Positions 44,101-50,065 of a DNA stretch of 64,000 nt are shown here, in pieces. The position numbers were made by a program, and so were the translations under genes. Under the pieces are notes generated by a model, which saw only the letters and a program-made list of their open reading frames with translations, was not told where the DNA came from and searched no databases. The stretch is from Bifidobacterium sp. ESL0690 (GTDB taxonomy: Bacteria; Actinomycetota; Actinomycetes; Actinomycetales; Bifidobacteriaceae): positions 2,232,001 through 2,296,000 of the forward strand of contig NZ_CP113939.1 of NCBI RefSeq assembly GCF_029392315.1, written 5' to 3'. Position 1 is the stretch's first letter. Each line of letters starts with the position of its first letter.

Positions 44101-44950
44101 GAGGACCAGTGGTGCCGGTAGGCCAGCGCACCACATGGGCGGCGGAATCGTACACGCCGCCGTAGCTGATGTTGGTCGGGGTGACATACGAGCCGTCGGC
44201 GTTCTTCACGTCCGCCGTCGACAACGTCACATACTGTCCGTCATCGTAAGCCGCCTCACGGCGCACCTGCTGGCTGACAGAAAAATAAGAAAGGGACAGG
44301 CCCCCCAACGGGGAGAAATCGGTGACACCCGCCCGGTGTATGACAAGCGTCCGCAGGTTCGACAGGCCCGACAGGCCCGACAAATCGGTGAAGGACGCGT
44401 CACGGTTGTCGTTCGTGTCCAACGACTGCAGGTTGTGCATATAACGGATGTTCCCAAGATCATCGATCGGCCCGTTATGGAGACTGAGGCTGGTGATGCT
44501 GTCCAGCATCTGCTGGGTAACTACAGCAAAAATATTAGGACCAGCGGCACCATGAGAGTTAACATATTGTGGCGGTCTTAATGAATAAGCAACGGCATTC
44601 ACCACCGAACCTGCGCTATCGCCATAGGTATCGGTGAAGCACTGTAGGAACGTGCTCGTACCGGGCGTGCAAACGCTCTGCGGGCCGACAACCATACCAC
44701 CACCGCGCGGCTGCAAGCCGCCCTTCGCGGAAACACCACTCTTGCCTTGCTTGGCAGATTTCGAAGATTCAGCAGTCTTCTGCCCCTTCTGCGACTGTTG
44801 AGACTGGGCCGATTGCGACTGTTCAGGCGACGCTGCCTGACCCTGCTCGGGTGAAGTAGATTGTTGGGATTGCGTTTGCTCGGAGGCCTGTCCGCTCTCG
44901 GGCTCGACCGCTGTCGCCGTGCCGGGCAGCACCATCGCCACACCCGCCAC
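35141..44950 (-). CDS. Giant internalin-like repeat surface protein, out of frame with its own signal-peptide start
   Basis: This frame of 3,269 codons opens at GTG 44950. Order: end of a signal peptide (AGVAMVLPGTATA), Gln/Ser-rich linker, short LRR region (ITSLSLHNGPIDDLGN), a Listeria-Bacteroides repeat, about 31 related units, a final canonical repeat, 12 Trp nonapeptides, then a wall-sorting-like tail (VVATTGS, hydrophobic helix, CRRRRGE). The product should be a wall-anchored adhesin or interaction protein. GTG 44950 is not the natural start: positions 44986-45042 encode the basic n-region with AGGGAG upstream, joined through a ten-G run. With G10 the frames do not meet; G11 or G8 would join them. 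Confidence 0.85.
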   Translation of the reverse strand: MAGVAMVLPGTATAVEPESGQASEQTQSQQSTSPEQGQAASPEQSQSAQSQQSQKGQKTAESSKSAKQGKSGVSAKGGLQPRGGGMVVGPQSVCTPGTSTFLQCFTDTYGDSAGSVVNAVAYSLRPPQYVNSHGAAGPNIFAVVTQQMLDSITSLSLHNGPIDDLGNIRYMHNLQSLDTNDNRDASFTDLSGLSGLSNLRTLVIHRAGVTDFSPLGGLSLSYFSVSQQVRREAAYDDGQYVTLSTADVKNADGSYVTPTNISYGGVYDSAAHVVRWPTGTTGPQFSFADTVPIAGVLPSGIVVGNSVTHVTGHPTVRFDSQGGSIVPDQEVPWGGTAHAPANPTKTHYMFEAWHTGSSTGPVYDFGTACSSATPLTLYASWVPAHYDVTFDLNGGTWNGTPQGAVSTAYDAMISEPSNLSHLKAPVHKQRSGWQYRKTDSTDNWAAFTFGSTHMPDYAITIRPTWEAIPRHVTYDKNGGSWSDMPASPVRVDEDDMVSQPSLTDFAPPSNKHQDTATSGWEYRKTGAPSTDPWLEFKFGVTHVPAYDITVRPKWVTDQYNVSYATGDGASWSSMPSGSTAYDYGSTIPTEPPTTGMTAPAHKHRDGWEYKASTGGWQTFTFGALGTGTEIPASNITIRPKWVMDQFNVSYEQGEATWAPVPAPAPYDYGSTIANAPATTGISFPAHKHQDGWQYRKTGSSDEWVTYTFGSTTLPAYPITIRPHVVWDSYDVKYEAGEAMWGSVPSGTTSHDYGSTIATAPNTTGITFPTHKHQDGWEYRETDGSGTWDTFTFGTGGSATTIPAHDITIRPHVVYDKYQVRYEDGGGTWALMPSGTTSYDYGSTIANEPNITGITAPSHKHRNGWEYRETGGSGEWDTYTFGSTTLPDHNITIRPKWVFDQYAVSYETGDANWPSVPPTATQYDYGSTIANPPATGDLTIPAHKHRDGWEYRKTGSSDSWVKFTFGTGGSATTIPDHPITIRPRVLSDQYDVSYEAGPGATWGSMPTGTTSYDYGSTIPSAPGTGDLTKPTHKHQSGWEYRETGSSASWETYIFGATTLPAHNITIRPKWVMDQFDVSYEQGEATWSGVPTGSTAYDYGSTIASAPSTMGITFPANKRQDGWEFRETGSMAAWTTFTFGTGGSATTIPDYAITIRPHVVWNSYDVKYEAGEATWSGVPTGTTAHDYGSTIASAPNTTGISFPAHKHQDGWEFRETGSSDSWTTFTFGTGGSATTIPAHNITIRPHVVFDQYTVTYQRGEATSWAGMPAATRYDYHSQLTVPGTSDLMAPQHKHAKAWQYSQDNGANWDSFTFGTTPVPAHDILIRPTFAWDQYNVSYETGDASWPGVPPTATAYDYGSTITNAPGTGDLTVPAHKHRDGWEYRETGSSAPWAKYTFGSTTLPDHNITIRPRVVSDQHDVSYEAGSGATWGSMPPGTTAYDYGSTIGSVPGTGDLNAPSHKQQSGWEYRKTGSSDDWVTYTFGATTLPDYDITIRPHWIWVKYNVSYEQGDATWASTPATAGHDYGSTIASAPNTTGITFPAHHHQDGWQYRETGSMAPWATFTFGTGGSATTIPDHAITIRPHVVIDQFTVSYSSGDATWSSVPTGTTQHDYGSTIASAPPTTGLTVPAHKNWNGWEYRETGGSGSWNAFTFGVTTIPDYNITIRPHVAFDQYRVGYESGTGASWATMPTGTTLHDYGSIIASAPLTSGIVAPAHKHQDGWEYRASSGGWQSYTFGSTTMPDSDITIRPKWVADKFPVSYEQGEAAWASVPPTPTQYDYGATIPSAPNTTGISFPAHKHQDGWEYRATGSNDTWATFTFGSTQIPDYAITIRPHVVFDQYRVGYEAGTGASWGSMPTGTTLHDYGSVIVSAPPTGDLTAPTNMHQDGWQYRASSGGWQDYTFGSTTMPDSDITIRPKWVANQYRVNYEAGDGATWSTMPTGTTPYDYGSTIPTPPSTSGIVAPTHKRQDGWEYHRAGSSAAWTDFTFGTGGSATTIPNYNITIRPKWVFNKYGVSYETGDATWPGVPSTTTQHDYGSVIASAPPTGDLTVPAHKNWNGWEYRETGSSASWTTFTFGVTTIPNHAITIRPHVQWDQYQVSYEAGDGASWLSIPAVSPYDYGSKISLAPGTGDLTNPANKHQDGWEFRKTGSSDEWAKYTFGTTTLPAHDITIRPHWVTDQYAVGYESGDGATWPGRPTGTTAYDYGSTIANAPSVSGITAPSHKHRDGWEYRETGSSAPWTTFTFGTGGSATTIPAHNITIRPHWVTDQFDVSYEAGAGATWSLMPSGTTAYDYGSTIPNAPSVAGIVAPSHKHQSGWEYRETGSSDDWATYTFGSTTLPDHNITIRPKWVMDQFDVGYEAGEATWSGVPTGTTAHDYGSTIASAPSTSGISFPAHKHQDGWEYREAASSAPWVTFKFGTGGSATTIPDHAITIRPHVVSDQFNVGYETGEATWSGVPGSTTAYDYGSVIPNAPSTAGISFPAHKHQDGWQFRKTGSSDEWATYTFGSTTLPAYDITIRPHVVLDQFNVGYELGDATSWTSIPLGTTAYNYGSTISMAPGVGDLTAPAHKRQDGWQFRKAGSSNPWATYTFGSTTLPAYDITIRPRIVFDKFNVSYENGGGTWAVMPSTPVAHDYGSTISSEPNTTGMTAPSHKHHSGWEYRKTGSSDTWVAFEFGTGGSATTVPDHAITIRPHWDWDQYNVSYAAGQATWSLMPTTPTAYDYGSTIATAPNTAGISFPAHKHQDGWEYRRTGGSGDWARYTFASTTLPDYAITIRPRVVFDQYRVSYQQGDGTWASMPGGTTLHDYGSTIATAPVTTGLTAPAHKHHAAWEYSQDNGASWADYTFGSTAMPAHDIIIRPTFALDQYRVGYQLNGATSWGSMPGVSRHDYGSVIASAPGTVDLAAPAHKHQSGWEYKTTSGGWQAFTFGTTTIPASDITIRPTFALDQYNVTYDVDGGSWAAMPGASPHDYGSTLAEPAGGYTKTGFLPRGWEYSTNGTDWNAFTFAGVHSTGTTIPAHDITIRPVWKAQLTITFDVEGGSAIAPRIVAEGDKFGQLPTPTRTGYRFDGWFVESMLRSLVPYDPNATISGNVTVVAQWTKIAPPAPSNPVVTTPPSSGWLETPEGHQWLPSQEGQHWLSTPQGHQWVSSDPGHAWLQTPQGHSWLNTPNGSAWLATPGGHQWLGTKPGQIWVSSAPGLAWLNTPAGQDWLKTPEGYAWLATPEGQKWLASRPKPKVVATTGSAVAVPMGLMVSAMIMALGLQIICRRRRGE
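35279..35602 (-). repeat. Twelve tandem 9-residue Trp repeats (WLxTPxGxx)
   Basis: Twelve units of exactly 27 bp encode peptides such as WLETPEGHQ, WLSTPQGHQ, WLQTPQGHS, WLNTPAGQD and WLATPEGQK. A Trp begins every unit, Leu/Val follows, and Gly is at position 7. The array links the repeat region to the C-terminal anchor and has no gaps. Confidence 0.9.
35878..43803 (-). repeat. About 31 tandem InlB/Listeria-Bacteroides-like repeats
   Basis: Units of about 70-85 residues each contain YxVSYExG, W, YDYGSTI, KHxDGWEYR, FTFG and a closing ITIRP. Neighbouring units differ at many positions, but identical blocks such as TGGSATTIP recur at DNA level. The array should be prone to recombination and to misassembly with short reads. 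Confidence 0.9.
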
Positions 44951-44975
44951 AAGGCAAACTAGAGCCCTAAACGCA

Positions 44976-45042
44976 CCCCCCCCCCGCGATGCGAGGCAAA
45001 GTCACGCAAACCGCGCAACCACTTTGTAAAACAAGACATCAT
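44976..45042 (-). other. Phase-variation switch: signal-peptide start plus ten-G tract
   Basis: On the minus strand ATG 45042 (a second ATG follows at 45039) opens 19 codons starting MMSCFTKWLRG and ending ASHR, then G10 (44976-44985), then TGCGTTTAGG. With G10 the frame ends at a TAG a few codons later. With G11 or G8 it continues as AFRALVCLVAGVAMVLPG into the giant protein, giving a complete n-region, h-region and AxA site. AGGGAG lies 7 nt before ATG 45042. As sequenced, the gene is off. Confidence 0.85.
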
Positions 45043-45619
45043 CCTTCTTCTCCCTGTACCAGTAGGAACACCCGCACCGCAAACCACCCCGACGCGGAAC
45101 TACACTTCAGACACGCAAAACTGTAACACGACCACGACACGAGCACCGCATTTCTGCCCAATTAACAAAACACAATTTCCTTTTTCAAACGTTTAATACG
45201 ACTCTTCGGATTTTTATATTCAGACAATAATCATTGATTTGCAAAACAACAGCAGCACCGTTCCCCGGACCGTCTATCTCACCCCGGACGCCTTGCATTG
45301 CAATACTTCAACCACCCACGCCACATCTTCCCACTCACTACCCCACCATCCGACTGTCTTCCACCAACCTGCCCATGTATAACGTTTTAAGAAAATTCCG
45401 AAAATTTTTTTCGAAAAATTCCCCGACAAAATAATTAGACACGCCGAACACCCAAAACGTGGGCTATAGGCAAAATACGAGATTTTATCCCCGTCGACTT
45501 CCATGTCTGAAGTAAAACGTAGCCTGAAATGAAATCAGAGAAGATAGCAGGGAGAGAAGGCGATGACTGCCATTCCGGAATATTGCACTTACTTAAATGT
45601 TCTGGTTTGACCAACAACA

Positions 45620-45784
45620 ATGAACAAGACGAGCGGCAGTAGAATCGCCCCGAGCCTCAACAAGGTCATAGATCCCAATAACCTGAAAGACCCCGAGATG
45701 CGAAAGGCTTACGAGGACGCTGTAAAAATGGTGAGCGGGAAGCACAAGCTCTCCGCATTGTTATTCCGCAAGAAAAACGCCTGA
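45620..45784 (+). CDS. Possible 54-residue protein in the island gap
   Basis: ATG 45620 to TGA 45784 encodes a Lys-rich peptide (MNKTSGSRIAPSLNKVIDPN, ending LSALLFRKKNA). The composition is protein-like, but there is no Shine-Dalgarno and a stop lies three codons upstream. It may be a remnant. The stretch 45043-45619 is A+T-rich, presumably the promoter region of the giant gene, with no other gene seen. Confidence 0.3.
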   Translation: MNKTSGSRIAPSLNKVIDPNNLKDPEMRKAYEDAVKMVSGKHKLSALLFRKKNA

Positions 45785-45859
45785 ATAACAGGATATCAAG
45801 CAAAGCAGCTCTTTCAATTCCGCCGGGGCTTCGACCTGCAAAATGCTCGAATGGCGTAT

Positions 45860-46000
45860 AGTGGTTTCTGAGGCCTCGGGATGGTCGTTCCGCAGTCCTC
45901 CGCGTGTGGCCCTCGCGTTAAACGAAGCTGACGCCCGATACGATTGGCGTTGAGGTTGAAAAGCCTCAGAACGTATCAGACCCCGTGCCAGCGGGATTAA
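45860..46000. other. Unexplained structured block
   Basis: A G+C-rich block in an A+T-rich gap. An outer inverted pair (TTCTGAGGC near 45867, GCCTCAGAA near 45961) encloses ACGCC-N10-GGCGT and is followed by CCCGTGCCAGCGGG. A minus-strand frame (45761-46033) crosses it with a composition typical of non-coding RNA read as protein. It could be a structured RNA or the end of a mobile element. Confidence 0.3.
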
Positions 46001-46080
46001 TGATAATTCAATTAATTTATTGGCTTCATGCATTCTTTCAGGGATGCGATTGGTCGTTCGCAGGCGACAGAAAAGGGCTA

Positions 46081-46118
46081 GTAGGGGTTCGGATCTTCGG
46101 ATTCGGGCCCCTACTTTT
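46081..46118 (+). terminator. Hairpin terminator in the island gap
   Basis: Stem GTAGGGG / CCCCTAC is followed by TTTT on the plus strand. It lies about 80 bp beyond the structured block at 45860-46000 and would end a plus-strand transcript through it. Confidence 0.55.
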
Positions 46119-46334
46119 GTGTTATAGAACCTGCTCTATGAGGTCAGATACCGCCACATACCTGCGGCGCAATACTCGTGCGCAGGTTGCGCGGTTCCCC
46201 GTCATCCGATATGCTGAGGCTATGCCTGCCTTCGAGGAGGTACGGAAGTGGAAGCCGGATGTCCCTGCGTTGGCGTGGGGCCCGGCTTCCGCGCGATTTA
46301 CAGGTCATTTAGGTTACTGGCCTATAACCCCCAC

Positions 46335-46514
46335 TTATCTGAGCAGCCAGTCCTTGGCGGTGCACACGTTTACTCCGTTGGACGTGTAGCTGGACTCGAC
46401 ACGCGAGACGACCCACTGATGATCCTGCGAAACCCCTAAATCGCCGGCAATTTTGCGGACATGCTTCGCGAAACGATCATGATAGGTTTGGCCGGATTTA
46501 ATTTCAACCAAATT
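46335..46514 (-). pseudogene. C-terminal fragment of a DUF4143-type AAA ATPase
   Basis: A 59-codon minus-strand frame with no start encodes NLVEIKSGQTYHDRFAKHV and ends VCTAKDWLLR before a TAA. The VEIKSGxTY block followed by a short helix is the usual end of DUF4143 ATPases (PD-(D/E)XK-like C-terminal domain). An in-frame TAG lies directly upstream and the ATPase core is missing, so this is debris of a deleted gene. Confidence 0.7.
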
Positions 46515-46557
46515 CTAGAACATATAATCGAATCTGATAATTTATATCATTGTTTTC

Positions 46558-46620
46558 CCATAATCCGTAAGTAAGGAATACCATAATCCGAAAGTAGGAA
46601 ATACCATAACTTACTAGTAG
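46558..46620. repeat. Tandem 23-bp repeats (iteron-like)
   Basis: CCATAATCCGTAAGTAAGGA... at 46558-46580 is followed by a close copy at 46581-46603 and a diverged third copy starting CCATAAC at 46604. They lie upstream of the ATPase fragment and could be operators of the lost gene. Confidence 0.6.
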
Positions 46621-46663
46621 ACAGCGCGATGGCGCTTTATCAAGCCATTTTCAGACATAAAAA

Positions 46664-46708
46664 TAGTGGCCGCTCAACTCGAAATCGTATTCGGGCGGGC
46701 AGCCACTA
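46664..46708 (-). terminator. Terminator of the BspA-like gene
   Basis: Stem TAGTGGC / GCCACTA has an inner GC-rich pair. On the minus strand it is followed by TTTTTATG. It lies 46 bp beyond the stop at 46754. Confidence 0.75.
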
Positions 46709-46753
46709 CTGGCTAGATACTATCGGCTGGCGAACTTTCGAGCGTCGAACCGA

Positions 46754-49624
46754 TCAGCGCTGCTGCGCGTGCTGGGAAGTAGCCACCTTCGACTCTTGCG
46801 AATGCTCGCTGCGGTAGTACTGGACCGCGAGTATAGCAGTGGCGACGATGAATACCAAGGCCACGATGATCCACCAGTTGAACTGCGTCTTGGGCGCGCT
46901 GGAAGTCTCGGGCGCGAACTGGTGCACCGAGCAACGCGGCAGACCCATCGACGAAGCAGGCTCAAGCCAACCGCTCAGGGTGACGTAATTGCCCGTATCC
47001 GTCTTGCAGACGTACTTGCCGGAATCCTTCTTCTTGGGTTCCTTGACGGTGTCGTTGCCGGTGGCGCCGGAATTGTTCTGACTGCTGTCAGGCTTAGCGC
47101 CAAGCACGGGCGCGGGAGCAATCACGGGACGCTGGACCACAATCCGGTTCACCGTCGTTTGCGGTTGCGCTGCGGGCTGCGCGGCAGGAGCACCGTTTGC
47201 GGCGTTGCCGTTATTGCCGCTGGTCTGGACCGGCTGGTTCGACGAAGCCGCGTTGCTGTTGCTCTGCTGGCTGTTATTACCGGACTGGCCGGACTGGCCG
47301 TTGTTGCCAGGCTTCTCCACCGGCTTCTCAACCACCTTCGCAGGCTTGTCAAGACCGGTGAACGCATCAAGCAACTTGGCTTGAGCGTCATTGACGTTCT
47401 GTTGCGTGGCATCTGCATCGCCCATCACGGCTTTGGCATCACTCAACGCCCGAACCAACGGCTTCCAGGAAGCAGCAGTGTAATCGCTCTGATGCGCAGC
47501 CGAAGCCTTGCCGATCAGCACACCCAAACTGCTCTTGTCGGCTTTCAACACGAGCCCGTCGATGGCCTTCTTCAACGCGGTCTGCGCAGCGTTGACGTCA
47601 CCGCGCGTCGCGTTTGCATTGGCATTGACCGTGTTCGCACTGACTATGGCATTGACCAGAGCGGTCCACGTGGATGGACGGTAATCGGCCTGGTGCTTGG
47701 CATTGGCCATATCAAGCAGCGTAGTGAGGCCCAGTTTGTTGGGCAGAACTTCAAGGCCGCTGTGGCCGGACTGCAAAGCACTCAAGGCCTTATCAACCTC
47801 GCTCTGGTTGCCACTGCCATCGAGCACGGCATTCGCAGCATCCAGCGCCTTCTTGAAGGTGGTCCAGGTTGCCGGCGTGTAATCGGCCTGAACCAGCTTG
47901 GCGTCCTGGACGATCTCGTCGTTCAGAGCACTGGCGTCGCGGACCAGCGTCCACGCAGAGGTGACGCTCGTATCATTCTCAGCCGGAGTCACGGAATCGC
48001 CCGCGGCATACGATGTATTGGTTGCGGCATCCTTCCAGCCGGCAAACGTGTAATCATGTGAAGCATGGCCGCCATTGGCGTAACGAAGATTGGTAGGTCC
48101 GGCAGGCAACGCCATCGGCGCGAAACGCTCTACCAACTTGGAAGTGCCGTCGCTCTGCGGAACGTTCGCAGAATAACCGCGACTACGCAAGGTCGAATTG
48201 CTGCCGTCGACCTTGTACTTGTCGCTCGGAGCCGTCACTTTCGCATTGATATCGCGGTAATTCTCCCAAACGTAGGTCACTGCCGGAATCGGGGTGCGCG
48301 AAAAGATGTTGATGGCCTTCACCAAATCGGCTGCGGAATTATATTCATTGTCTTTCAGGGCGTCATTGCTGGCAACAGGCGCGTCAACGACCTTGACCCA
48401 CTTGCCGGTATAGCCGTTTTTTTCAAGACCATTATTCGCTTCGGGAAGGCCATTGACCTGAAGGGACTTGTACTGCCCGGGATAGGGATCAGGTGTGCCC
48501 CTCACTCCAATCGTCAATTTCTGGAGTCCGGATGGAAGAGCCACTCCCTGCTGCCCTTGTACGTTGACCGTGTCCCAACCGGACAGGTCCAAAGAGGTAA
48601 ATCCGGTTCCGGTAAAGATCTGACCCATATTCGTTACCTTGCAGGTGTTGAGTTTTTCCAGACCTTTGACGGAATTCAGTCCCTTCGCGTCAGTGAACAT
48701 GGATTGCATATTGGTCACATGAGAGGTATCGAAGCTCGAAAGATCCAACGATTGCGCGGCGACGTGGTCAAACATGAAACTTGTGTTGGTCAAAGCCGGG
48801 GTGCTGAAATGATCCAGGCCGACAATGGAGGTCAGGAACCCATCGTACAGGAACATCGAACCCATCGAGGTGACTTTCTGAGTGTCGAAGCTGGAGACAT
48901 CCAAGGTTCTGTATCTTGAACCATAGAACATCGCACCCATGTCGGTGACATTCTGGGTATGGAAATCGGTCAGGCCCTTGATCGTGGTCAGCTGCATGTT
49001 GTTGTTGGTGGCGAACATGCTGTTCATATTGGTCACGTTCGAGGTGTCGAAACCGGAGACATCCAACGACGTCATCGCGTAATCGGACGAGAACATGCTG
49101 TTCATATTGGTCACTGCGGATGTATCGACGGCGCCGTTGGAGGCGAAGGTCTTGAACCCGCCGCTGTTGCTATATCCGTGGAAATACTGCGCCGCGGTGT
49201 TGTTCAGCTTGGTCTTGTTCGGGCCCTGAAAGACGATGTGGTCCACCGTTGGATCGACCTGGTGCATCGTCACCCCATAGATCGTCCTGACGGAAATGAC
49301 GTCGCTGCTGTTGGGCATGGCGTTGTTGCCGGAAGCGTCCGCCGTGATGGTCAGCGTGCATTCGCCGTTGCTGTCGACCGTCTTTCTCCAGCCGGCAAAC
49401 CCGTTCTGCGCCGGAGCCGAGCCGAGGCATCCCCCACGGGTGCGCAGGCCTGAAGGCTGAGACGCGGGACCTCGCGTCGAGTCGGACGCGCTTTTGCTTT
49501 GACCAGCATCAAGATTGATATAACCGGATTCACCGGCAGAGGCGACAACCGGTGCCGCCAACAGCGCTACGGCAACAAGTAAACCGATTGCCGTATTTTT
49601 CTTCTTCTTTAAATTATCTTTCAC
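46754..49624 (-). CDS. BspA-like LRR surface protein with FIVAR domains
   Basis: This 956-residue secreted protein starts at GTG 49624 with AGGGGG 4 nt upstream. It has a signal peptide (KKKKNTAIGLLVAVALLAAP, ending ASA), a segment with paired Cys, and BspA/DUF285 repeats (about 130-350; SLDVSGFDTSNVTNMNSMF type). A beta region follows, then three FIVAR modules (about 590-780), a Gln/Asn/Pro-rich stretch, a Cys-containing domain, one transmembrane helix (NWWIIVALVFIVATAI) and a basic tail. There is no LPXTG-like motif, so it is membrane- rather than wall-anchored. BspA and FIVAR modules bind host or matrix ligands in other bacteria. Confidence 0.88.
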   Translation of the reverse strand: MKDNLKKKKNTAIGLLVAVALLAAPVVASAGESGYINLDAGQSKSASDSTRGPASQPSGLRTRGGCLGSAPAQNGFAGWRKTVDSNGECTLTITADASGNNAMPNSSDVISVRTIYGVTMHQVDPTVDHIVFQGPNKTKLNNTAAQYFHGYSNSGGFKTFASNGAVDTSAVTNMNSMFSSDYAMTSLDVSGFDTSNVTNMNSMFATNNNMQLTTIKGLTDFHTQNVTDMGAMFYGSRYRTLDVSSFDTQKVTSMGSMFLYDGFLTSIVGLDHFSTPALTNTSFMFDHVAAQSLDLSSFDTSHVTNMQSMFTDAKGLNSVKGLEKLNTCKVTNMGQIFTGTGFTSLDLSGWDTVNVQGQQGVALPSGLQKLTIGVRGTPDPYPGQYKSLQVNGLPEANNGLEKNGYTGKWVKVVDAPVASNDALKDNEYNSAADLVKAINIFSRTPIPAVTYVWENYRDINAKVTAPSDKYKVDGSNSTLRSRGYSANVPQSDGTSKLVERFAPMALPAGPTNLRYANGGHASHDYTFAGWKDAATNTSYAAGDSVTPAENDTSVTSAWTLVRDASALNDEIVQDAKLVQADYTPATWTTFKKALDAANAVLDGSGNQSEVDKALSALQSGHSGLEVLPNKLGLTTLLDMANAKHQADYRPSTWTALVNAIVSANTVNANANATRGDVNAAQTALKKAIDGLVLKADKSSLGVLIGKASAAHQSDYTAASWKPLVRALSDAKAVMGDADATQQNVNDAQAKLLDAFTGLDKPAKVVEKPVEKPGNNGQSGQSGNNSQQSNSNAASSNQPVQTSGNNGNAANGAPAAQPAAQPQTTVNRIVVQRPVIAPAPVLGAKPDSSQNNSGATGNDTVKEPKKKDSGKYVCKTDTGNYVTLSGWLEPASSMGLPRCSVHQFAPETSSAPKTQFNWWIIVALVFIVATAILAVQYYRSEHSQESKVATSQHAQQR

Positions 49625-50065
49625 AATTCCCCCTAGTTTTGTGAAATGCATCATAAACCAACAATGCACGTTGCAATGCTAGGAAATTCAGACAAAAAAT
49701 TCAAGCCAACCGATTCTTACCCGTCTGCGGCCATGTCTTTATTGGGCGTTTAGGATAATCTTGATATTCATTTGATATTGTATATATAGTGAAGTTATTA
49801 GTATTTTATGGTTATTTATGCAATAATTTTACATATAACTGCATAATTATTCGTTTTAAATTCGGCCGCAAGCGATAAATATATCGTTCCATCCAGCGCT
49901 CATTGAATAAATTAGGCAAACGTTACATTAACTGCGATAATCCCGGAAAAATAAAGGCATGAATCGAGACACGCCCGGCAAAATAGACACAGACGAGTTT
50001 AGCGGCAGATAAAACGAAATATCGAAGCCCCATATAGAACGATTTTCACCTATGCTGCTTATCGT
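49625..50065. other. A+T-rich promoter region without genes
   Basis: 441 bp between the BspA-like gene and the metallophosphoesterase. It contains runs such as TTGATATTGTATATATAG near 49775, probably the promoter of the BspA-like gene on the minus strand. No open frame or RNA gene is supported. Confidence 0.5.

Noticed and set aside
42287..44581. 764-codon plus-strand frame opposite the giant gene, with several others (37394-39394, 39452-40882, 40994-42175)
   Set aside because: Mirror frames of a G+C-rich repeat gene. Their Arg/Gly-rich composition and lack of starts show that they are not genes.
45761..46033. 90-codon minus-strand frame across the structured block
   Set aside because: Arg/Ser/Ala-rich sequence with no Shine-Dalgarno, typical of non-coding sequence read as protein.
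46222..46389. Possible small gene starting MPAFEEVRKWKPDVPALAW
   Set aside because: A GGAGG occurs, but inside the frame; the second half is antisense to the ATPase fragment and no family is recognised.
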